20,439 bases of DNA, taken from the NCBI GenBank assembly GCA_002506175.1, contig DAXB01000044.1, positions 1-20,439 on the forward strand. Reading direction: 5' to 3'. How positions within the stretch are numbered: position 1 is the stretch's first letter; every line of letters starts with the position of its first letter. This DNA is from Methanomassiliicoccaceae archaeon UBA113. GTDB lineage: Archaea; Thermoplasmatota; Thermoplasmata; Methanomassiliicoccales; Methanomethylophilaceae. A program made the translations under genes and the position numbers. Positions 14,960 through 20,439 of the stretch are shown one piece after another. The notes under the pieces are model-generated. The model had not been told where the DNA came from. It made no database searches and saw only the letters and a list, made by a program, of their open reading frames with translations.

Positions 14960-16231
14960 TCAGCATGTAATGAGGTGGCATAGGGGCGTTACATTCATTC
15001 CATTGTAGATTATCGATTTGCCCGATTCTGTGCTGTATCCTGCTCCCAAGAGTCCGATTCCACCAGAATCGGCATCAGCAACCAGGTAGCTTTCCGAGCC
15101 CTTCTTCACATACAGTGGCGTATACCCAAGCTCTTTGGAATCCGTTACGATAATGGCTGCGGATACAGTCCTGTCTGGAAGCACTAGCAATCCTGTTTTG
15201 AAACCCGCGGCTTTCATAAGGGATGAGAACAGGATTGCACGATCCTCATCATCACCGCATCCTTTGAATACAGTCTCAGATGGGTATGCCCAGTAATCCT
15301 GCACACCATATAGGAAGCTGTCATATTCGTTTTTGAAGCAAGATGAGATGAATGAGAGGACGTAATCTGCATATTTCGAATCAGTATACTCATAGTTTTT
15401 GGAGAATGTGGATCTAAGTTTGGAGTTGAGGTTGCTTATTGTCGAATCATTGGTTATGAACGCGGTCATATCGGACGTCTTTTGCTTATTCATCCTGTCG
15501 TTCACATCGTATGCCAGGCATTCATCCACGGCTTCAGATGTCATCGTGATTTCCATCCTGTTTTCAATCCCTTCGTAGGTCCATACGCTTTCATAGGAAA
15601 GGCGTCCGTGATATGTTCCGTAACCCTCGTATATCTCAGTCAATCCTGAACCTGAGTAGCAGGATGCGGTTATGGTGAATCCCCCTACCCTGACCGAACC
15701 CCAGGTCACACTGCCCATCGACGTGTCTTTTGATTTCTCCTTGGTGACAGTCAGATAGAAGGGGTTCTTATCCCCAGATACGTTGTATTCATCAGTCTTC
15801 AGTACCCATACAATCTTGGAGAATTTTGACGTCATTGATTGGTTCAATTCGATTTTCAATTTGAGATCTGGTTCATAAAGCGGGGTTACCGACATAGCAT
15901 CTGTGGCGAAGTCGCCGTCCAGAGCAATGTACCCGTTTGTCACATTGATTACGTATCCTTCCGGAACGGGTTCAGGCATATTGTCTATGACTGATATTAG
16001 CGCGAAGCAGGTTGTGAATACTGCCAAGAATACTATCACAGTGGTGGCGATTTTCGCCCCGGTACTCTTCATGTCGATGTTGGTGGCATCTTGAATCTTG
16101 TTGAGGATGGGGTTCAGATCATCTTTGTACGGTTTGAGGTTCTGACCGCATTTGGGGCAGATGTTGAAGTCCCCCGTGTACCCTTTGCCGCAGAAAGGGC
16201 AGAAAACGGCGGCGTCCTTCTTATCCTTCAC
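14960..16231 (-). CDS. Zinc-ribbon membrane protein with degenerate transglutaminase-like domain
   Basis: A 423-residue protein. Residues 11-28 are a four-cysteine zinc ribbon (CPFC, then CPKC; Cys11, 14, 25, 28) in the cytoplasm. A membrane helix spans ~60-83, and the rest is outside. Residues ~95-255 are beta-rich and unrecognised. Residues ~285-400 follow the transglutaminase-like plan I recall as YPSET, G-D-C-E-D, 'AAL.KA.G', PGH and VE-T, but here they read GDDED (Asp328 for Cys), PDR (Arg354 for His) and VADAD. The catalytic triad therefore seems lost; Cys325 nearby is the only possible substitute. A GTG start at 16231 is preceded by AGGCGGCGAT, an 8/10 Shine-Dalgarno match. It lies 21 bases after the tethered regulator gene, so it is probably co-transcribed and functionally linked. 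Confidence 0.78.
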   Translation of the reverse strand: MKDKKDAAVFCPFCGKGYTGDFNICPKCGQNLKPYKDDLNPILNKIQDATNIDMKSTGAKIATTVIVFLAVFTTCFALISVIDNMPEPVPEGYVINVTNGYIALDGDFATDAMSVTPLYEPDLKLKIELNQSMTSKFSKIVWVLKTDEYNVSGDKNPFYLTVTKEKSKDTSMGSVTWGSVRVGGFTITASCYSGSGLTEIYEGYGTYHGRLSYESVWTYEGIENRMEITMTSEAVDECLAYDVNDRMNKQKTSDMTAFITNDSTISNLNSKLRSTFSKNYEYTDSKYADYVLSFISSCFKNEYDSFLYGVQDYWAYPSETVFKGCGDDEDRAILFSSLMKAAGFKTGLLVLPDRTVSAAIIVTDSKELGYTPLYVKKGSESYLVADADSGGIGLLGAGYSTESGKSIIYNGMNVTPLCHLITC

Positions 16232-16234
16232 GGG

Positions 16235-16244
16235 ATCGCCGCCT
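16235..16244 (-). promoter_or_regulatory. Shine-Dalgarno deciding a GTG start
   Basis: AGGCGGCGAT on the minus strand matches AGGAGGTGAT at 8 of 10 positions, three bases before GTG 16231. It supports translation from an operon mRNA rather than a leaderless start. Confidence 0.6.
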
Positions 16245-16252
16245 TTTGTGTT

Positions 16253-18700
16253 TCAGTAAAGTCCTGTCTCTTCGCTGGAGATGCTGATTTCCTCTTCCTC
16301 TGTCAGGTCGATGATGAAGCGGTTCTCGTCATCGAGCTCAACCTCTTCGTCATTGGCAAGGATCTTGACATTCTTGTTCTCTGCGTACTGTAGTTCGATG
16401 ATTGTTGCATCTGCATCTATCAGGATCTCTCCTGTGACGGCTTGATCGCCTATGTAGAACGTTCCGTCTCCGAGGTTCAATGTCTTTACGACCGTGGGCA
16501 TGTTCTTTACCGAGATGTTCTTGAAATCAAGCTTCTCGCATACGTAGCTCGGGAATGGGATGGATGCCGTGTACGGTTCTCCGGACGAGATGCACGATCC
16601 TTCGTTGGCCTCCACCTTGATCATGTTGTTCAATGACACATACAGTCCGTTAGTGGATTTCATGTACTCTTCGGACGGTATGAATTTCAAGGTGCTCTGG
16701 GCGCTCTTCTCGAGTTCCGAGTCGGAGCTGTAGATCGAGAATGTGCAGTCCAGATCCAACAGGCACGATGCATCGTACAGTTGTTCGATGTGCATATCGG
16801 ACGATATCGTGAGTGAGTACGATCCAGTGTCGCCCGTAGCCATCTTGAACGCCATACCATCGGATACGAATCCCATGTCTGCGTCGACGATAGGTTTGAT
16901 GGAGACGGTAGATCCTGCTTCGACGCTGTATGGGAACTCAAGGAGCGTTCCGTCCTGAGAATACACATCCACCTGCAGAGAATCGTCAACTGTGAGGTTG
17001 CACATCTGTGAATCGTCGTGTATCAGGTTGGACGACCCAGCGATTATGACTGCAACGAACAGCAGCATGAAGACCATCGACGTGATGTATCTGACAGTTC
17101 TTTGTGATTTGACATTTTCCTTCTTGCTGCGGTTCAGCAGGGCAGTCTTGACAGAAGACGTCCTCTTCTTCGTTGTCGCCGAAGGCTCGAGATTCTCTAT
17201 CGCAATTCCTTTTACGGGGTTCATGCTCAGAGAGGGATAGATTTCTTTGAACGATACGTTCTTGTTCTTAGGTGTGTCCTCGGAGCTTCTCACGAAGATA
17301 CCGCTGGATGCCATCTCGAGTCCCTGGTGTGCCATTCCTTTGATGAATGTCATACCCTCGGCCATGCTTGATGACGGGTCCTCGCAGGATATCCCTATCG
17401 TGAGCGGATACACCGATACCACGTTGAGGGAGAGTCCGATGTTCTTCGCGATGTCGGACATCTTTCCGAAGTACGCATCGAAGTTGTTCGCGGACGATGA
17501 TCCGCAGGACCTCATGTATTTGGCACCGAGGACCACCATCAGGTACTCGGAGTCGAAACCGAGTGATTTCATGTATGAGATTGAATAGAGGAGGAGTCCT
17601 TCCATGAACGATCCTGCTCTGTCTTTTATTGATTCCATTATGTCGAAGATCTCTTCAGTGTTGGTTGTCGGCGCGTGCGCCTTCTTCATGAGAATCGAGC
17701 ATGCCAGACCGTAGTATGCCGATCCGGATTCTGCGTAGAACACGGATATTACGCCTTCCTCTACCATCCTGAGGAGGTTCGACGTGATGGTTGACCTCGG
17801 GAAGGCAACCTTGTTGACAATGTCTGTGATGCACAGGGGTCTCTCGTAGACCGCATCAACGATATCCATCTGGATGTCGCTGGTCATGATTCCGGCGGTT
17901 CCGTCTAGATCCACCATAAGGAACCTGTTCTCGTCCTTGTGGAGGAGGCTTGTGTTGATGTACGGTTCCTCGGTCTTCTCGCAGCGTTCGAAGACAGCTT
18001 TGAAAAGGTTCGGGTTTCCGTTGAATGTCTCGACCGATGAAGCCCTGTGGGAAATACCGGTCGCGCATTCGATAGCCTTCGATATGAAACTGGTGAACAG
18101 CACCGATTTGGACATGATGGTGCGGTCCCCGCTGAATACGATGGTCAGGGGGCTGAACGAATATACTGTGAAACTGACGCCTGTCAGGTAAGTGAAGCGT
18201 TCTCTGATCTCAGCTACCGCATCCTCCATGGATGCTCTTCTGAAGTTGAGTGAGGATGCGAGCGTCTCTGCGTACTTTTTCCTGATCGGGTCGATATCCA
18301 AGCCGATCTCCGATGAGTAGCAATCCCACATGTTGGCTACTGATGCGAATCCGCTGTATCCGAATGCCTTATCTGCGAAAGCATCGTATGACAGCGTCCT
18401 GCATTCTTCGCTCGAGTCCATGGAACCTGCAATCTTCACAGCATTCGCCGAGTAGTAGACCGTCTTCTTGTCGGTATCAGGTTTGAACCTTGTCACTATT
18501 CCGGACTCAGTCATCTTGTCGATGACGAAGTGGAGTGACGACGAACTCAGCCCCAGCTCGGATGAAAGGTCTGTCGGCCTCTTCATGCCGTTCTGGAGGC
18601 AGTTGAAGACAGCTATCTGGAGTGGGTCCGTGAGCGGCACCACTCCCTTGTCGGTCAAAAGGATGCAGAAATTGCGCAGATACTCGTCCTGTGATCCCAT
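16253..18700 (-). CDS. Membrane-tethered regulator with duplicated winged-helix modules and an external domain
   Basis: An 815-residue protein I do not recognise as a named family. Residues ~22-90 form an ArsR/MarR-like winged helix (DPLQIAVFNCLQNGMKRPTD, SSELGLSSSSLHFVIDKM, then a wing TRFKPDTDKKTVYY). Residues 101-245 are an alpha/beta module ending in SFSPLTIVFSGD. Residues ~275-335 form a second winged helix (DAVYERPLCITDIVNKV, RSTITSNLLRMVEEGVI). Residues 345-475 are a second module with SVYPLTIGISCED. A basic linker (510-537) leads to one membrane helix (~538-556) and ~255 outside residues rich in beta strands, with an acidic end. DNA-binding and sensing parts thus lie on opposite sides of the membrane. 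It is first in a two-gene operon and leaderless, with TATA at 18723-18730. Target genes are unknown; the facing surface-protein gene is a guess. Confidence 0.75.
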   Translation of the reverse strand: MGSQDEYLRNFCILLTDKGVVPLTDPLQIAVFNCLQNGMKRPTDLSSELGLSSSSLHFVIDKMTESGIVTRFKPDTDKKTVYYSANAVKIAGSMDSSEECRTLSYDAFADKAFGYSGFASVANMWDCYSSEIGLDIDPIRKKYAETLASSLNFRRASMEDAVAEIRERFTYLTGVSFTVYSFSPLTIVFSGDRTIMSKSVLFTSFISKAIECATGISHRASSVETFNGNPNLFKAVFERCEKTEEPYINTSLLHKDENRFLMVDLDGTAGIMTSDIQMDIVDAVYERPLCITDIVNKVAFPRSTITSNLLRMVEEGVISVFYAESGSAYYGLACSILMKKAHAPTTNTEEIFDIMESIKDRAGSFMEGLLLYSISYMKSLGFDSEYLMVVLGAKYMRSCGSSSANNFDAYFGKMSDIAKNIGLSLNVVSVYPLTIGISCEDPSSSMAEGMTFIKGMAHQGLEMASSGIFVRSSEDTPKNKNVSFKEIYPSLSMNPVKGIAIENLEPSATTKKRTSSVKTALLNRSKKENVKSQRTVRYITSMVFMLLFVAVIIAGSSNLIHDDSQMCNLTVDDSLQVDVYSQDGTLLEFPYSVEAGSTVSIKPIVDADMGFVSDGMAFKMATGDTGSYSLTISSDMHIEQLYDASCLLDLDCTFSIYSSDSELEKSAQSTLKFIPSEEYMKSTNGLYVSLNNMIKVEANEGSCISSGEPYTASIPFPSYVCEKLDFKNISVKNMPTVVKTLNLGDGTFYIGDQAVTGEILIDADATIIELQYAENKNVKILANDEEVELDDENRFIIDLTEEEEISISSEETGLY

Positions 18701-18722
18701 GCTCCCTAATACTACGTGCGCA

Positions 18723-18730
18723 ATATAAAA
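18723..18730 (-). promoter_or_regulatory. TATA box of the tethered-regulator operon
   Basis: CCTTTTATATTG on the minus strand has TTTTATAT centred 27 bases before ATG 18700, which predicts a leaderless mRNA. Confidence 0.6.
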
Positions 18731-18763
18731 GGTAACGATGGTATGTCAGTGATTGTATGAGCG

Positions 18764-19387
18764 TTACAGTCTGGCCTTGAGGACGAGGTCCCTCAGATCA
18801 TGGGCGGCTTTCGTGACGTCATCTTTCGAGACTACCGCGGACACTACTGCGGCGCCATCGGCACCGGCTTTTATGACGTCCTTGATGTTGCCTTGATTGA
18901 TACCGCCGATGGCAATTACGGGGATGTCAAGGTTCTGGCAAATCTCATAGAGTACATCAAGACCCAGGCTTTGTTTAGCATCCGTCTTTGTGGAGGTTGA
19001 GAATATGGATCCCACTCCAACATAATCTGCACCTTCCTTCTGTGCTTTGAGAGCTTCTTCGAGGTTTGTTACGGACGCTCCGATGATGGCCGCACCGCCT
19101 AGTATTTCCCTGGCTTCGGAGATAGGCATATCGCATTGTCCCAGATGTACGCCGTCGGCCTCCGATTCTTTGGCTATGGAGACATCGTCGTTAACGATGA
19201 AGAACGCGCTGTACTCCTCAGCTATGTCGCGGATCTCGAGGGCTTCTTTCAGCATCTCCTCGTGCGTCGCACCCTTCATTCTCAGCTGGACTGCATCGGC
19301 CCCTCCCTCGTAGGCCATCCTTGCAATATCTGGGTTGCTGCGTCCTTTTGAAAGCGATTGATCGGTGACGACATACAGGTCGAACAT
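18764..19387 (-). CDS. thiE: Thiamine-phosphate synthase
   Basis: Joins HMP-diphosphate and thiazole phosphate (the ThiM product) to thiamine phosphate in the cytoplasm. The 207 residues are normal length for this TIM-barrel enzyme. Signatures are FDLYVVTDQ (2-10), AVQLRMKG with Gln34, Arg36 and Lys38 (pyrophosphate grip), FIVNDDVSIA with Asn66 and Asp67 (Mg), GVHLGQCDMP (79-88), GASV, YVGVGSIFSTSTK (122-134), IPVIAIGGI (155-163) and GADGAAVVSA. ATG 19387 is chosen because the family begins at this strand and GTTATCTATTA (19408-19418) lies 26 bases upstream. The frame itself is open to 19426. No TPP riboswitch fits in the gap. Confidence 0.95.
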   Translation of the reverse strand: MFDLYVVTDQSLSKGRSNPDIARMAYEGGADAVQLRMKGATHEEMLKEALEIRDIAEEYSAFFIVNDDVSIAKESEADGVHLGQCDMPISEAREILGGAAIIGASVTNLEEALKAQKEGADYVGVGSIFSTSTKTDAKQSLGLDVLYEICQNLDIPVIAIGGINQGNIKDVIKAGADGAAVVSAVVSKDDVTKAAHDLRDLVLKARL

Positions 19388-19407
19388 GATTATCGGAAGC
19401 GGGTGGT

Positions 19408-19418
19408 AATAGATAACC
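19408..19418 (-). promoter_or_regulatory. Putative TATA box of thiE
   Basis: GTTATCTATTA on the minus strand, centred 26 bases before ATG 19387. It lies inside the longer open frame, so it argues for the shorter protein. Confidence 0.4.
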
Positions 19419-19446
19419 TGTTCCACCGTTCATACGTACATTATTA

Positions 19447-19454
19447 TTTTATAT
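19447..19454 (+). promoter_or_regulatory. TATA box of the FKBP gene
   Basis: TTTTATAT is centred 24 bases before ATG 19474. The upstream in-frame ATG at 19453 overlaps this box and so cannot be in the mRNA. Confidence 0.6.
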
Positions 19455-19473
19455 GGGGGTTTTAATCAGTCGC

Positions 19474-20364
19474 ATGGTAAAAATGACTGGCGAAAATAGA
19501 GCCAAAAAGGACAGGGACCCAATATTCACGGTGTGCCTTGTCATCTTCCTGATCGCAGCGGTTGCTGTAATCGGAGTGCAGATCCAGAAGTCATGCTTCC
19601 CGTCCGGGGATGTGATGGCATCAACTGGAGACGACGTGACTGTGAACTACATCGGAACATTCTATGACGAGTACGGCAAGGAAAACGCCGTGGTGTTCGA
19701 CACTTCGTTCTCAGACATCGCGAACAATGATGGCATCGCCAAGTCTAACGATTTCACAAAGAGGGACTCCTACTCGCCCTTGGCTTTCAATGTCGGTGGC
19801 GGATCGGTCCTTGACGGATTCAACAACGCAGTCATCGGACACAAGGTCGGAGACACATTCAAGGTCAAGATCGATGCAATCAACGGATACGTGTCTACAT
19901 CAGTCACAGGCGTCCTCAAGACAAGCAACAACGTCATGAGCTCATCAATATCGATGACCAAGACGGAGTTCGCAGCTGCGTACTCTGATGTCAACCTCGT
20001 AGAGGGACAGGCTGTCAAGTTCACATCCAACTACGGATGGAACGCATATGCGACCCTTGCCGACAACGGCGGAATCGTCATGGTGACATACAAGCCCATC
20101 GAGGGAGAGAGTTACAAAGTGTTCGATAACGGAACAACCAAGGTCAACTTCTATGTCTCCAAAGTCGGAACCGAAATCACATATAGCATCGGCATCGACA
20201 ACCCCAAGGCTGTAGAGGGCGGAATCCAGATGATCAAGCTCGATCTCGGAGACAAGACCATCTACATCACCGGCATCGAGGGCGACTCCATCTACTACAA
20301 AGAGGGAGCCGAGAAAGAGAACCAGGACCTCTATTTCGAGATCACATTGGTTTCCATAAATTGA
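19474..20364 (+). CDS. Membrane-anchored FKBP-type peptidyl-prolyl cis-trans isomerase
   Basis: A 296-residue foldase anchored by a signal-anchor helix (residues ~16-37, after a basic, charged N-terminus), with the enzyme domain outside the membrane. The FKBP core starts at 51 (TGDDVTVNYIGTF), with VVFDTS (Phe75, Asp76), then PLAFNVGGGSVLDGFNNAVIGHKVGDTFKVKID (102-134), equivalent to the family's 'VI.G...AL.GMK.GE'. The usual YG after this is Tyr-Val. Residues ~140-260 form a long inserted region, as in archaeal SlyD-like FKBPs, and the last strand LYFEITLVSI closes the FKBP fold. It may help fold the exported beta-rich surface proteins (inference). ATG 19474 is selected by the TATA box 24 bases upstream; ATG 19483 is an alternative. 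Confidence 0.88.
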   Translation: MVKMTGENRAKKDRDPIFTVCLVIFLIAAVAVIGVQIQKSCFPSGDVMASTGDDVTVNYIGTFYDEYGKENAVVFDTSFSDIANNDGIAKSNDFTKRDSYSPLAFNVGGGSVLDGFNNAVIGHKVGDTFKVKIDAINGYVSTSVTGVLKTSNNVMSSSISMTKTEFAAAYSDVNLVEGQAVKFTSNYGWNAYATLADNGGIVMVTYKPIEGESYKVFDNGTTKVNFYVSKVGTEITYSIGIDNPKAVEGGIQMIKLDLGDKTIYITGIEGDSIYYKEGAEKENQDLYFEITLVSIN

Positions 20365-20378
20365 AACAGTCATTTACT

Positions 20379-20411
20379 CCCGGGGTGAGAACCCCCGGGG
20401 CACCATCTTTT
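20379..20411 (+). terminator. Hairpin terminator after the FKBP gene
   Basis: CCCGGGG (20379-20385) pairs with CCCCGGG (20393-20399) around a seven-base loop, followed by CTTTT (20407-20411). It lies 15 bases after the stop codon. Confidence 0.7.
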
Positions 20412-20439
20412 ATCAACTGTGTTCGGTAATTATCATGAC

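Overview
The window looks like a chromosomal segment of a gut methanogen of the Thermoplasmata, most likely Methanomassiliicoccales / Methanomethylophilaceae. It carries an archaeal-type tRNA-guanine transglycosylase with a PUA domain, an archaeal/eukaryal-type peptidyl-tRNA hydrolase (Pth2), many TATA boxes about 26 bases before start codons (leaderless mRNAs), and two large secreted proteins anchored by a C-terminal membrane helix. One of these has the BspA leucine-rich and InlB-type repeats typical of host-associated gut archaea and bacteria. The placement is inferred from gene content; no rRNA or methanogenesis marker is present.

Layout. 1-855 (-) is the N-terminal part of an aldehyde dehydrogenase that runs off the left edge. 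A 396-base AT-rich divergent intergenic region follows, then a 636-residue BspA/InlB-repeat surface protein (+). 3173-3899 (-) is a two-gene operon: a DUF2975 membrane protein and a YozG-type HTH regulator. It is divergent from a short formate/nitrite-transporter-family channel (+). 4613-6987 (-) holds archaeosine tRNA-guanine transglycosylase and a small DUF2703-like protein upstream of it. thiM (+) and pth2 (-) converge with overlapping 3' ends.

8519-10848 (-) has an accessory character. It contains a 138-residue unknown, a CARF/winged-helix regulator with no CRISPR array or cas gene in the window, and a member of a family recalled from gut mobile elements. Between the first two genes lies an AT-rich stretch with a 9-bp tandem repeat. 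11108-14752 (+) encodes a 1214-residue surface protein ending in a strong hairpin. Convergent to it are a zinc-ribbon membrane protein with a degenerate transglutaminase-like domain (14960-16231) and, immediately upstream of that, an 815-residue membrane-tethered regulator (16253-18700). thiE (-) and a membrane-anchored FKBP-type prolyl isomerase (+) close the window.

How they fit together. ThiM and ThiE supply the thiazole-salvage and coupling steps of thiamine phosphate synthesis, from separate promoters. TgtA and Pth2 serve tRNA modification and recycling. The surface proteins, the external prolyl isomerase and the two-gene 'tethered regulator plus zinc-ribbon membrane protein' unit form an envelope theme. 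The last unit is the best candidate for an undescribed system: cytoplasmic DNA-binding modules joined through one membrane helix to a 250-residue outside domain, co-transcribed with a second membrane protein whose enzyme-like domain appears to have lost its catalytic residues.
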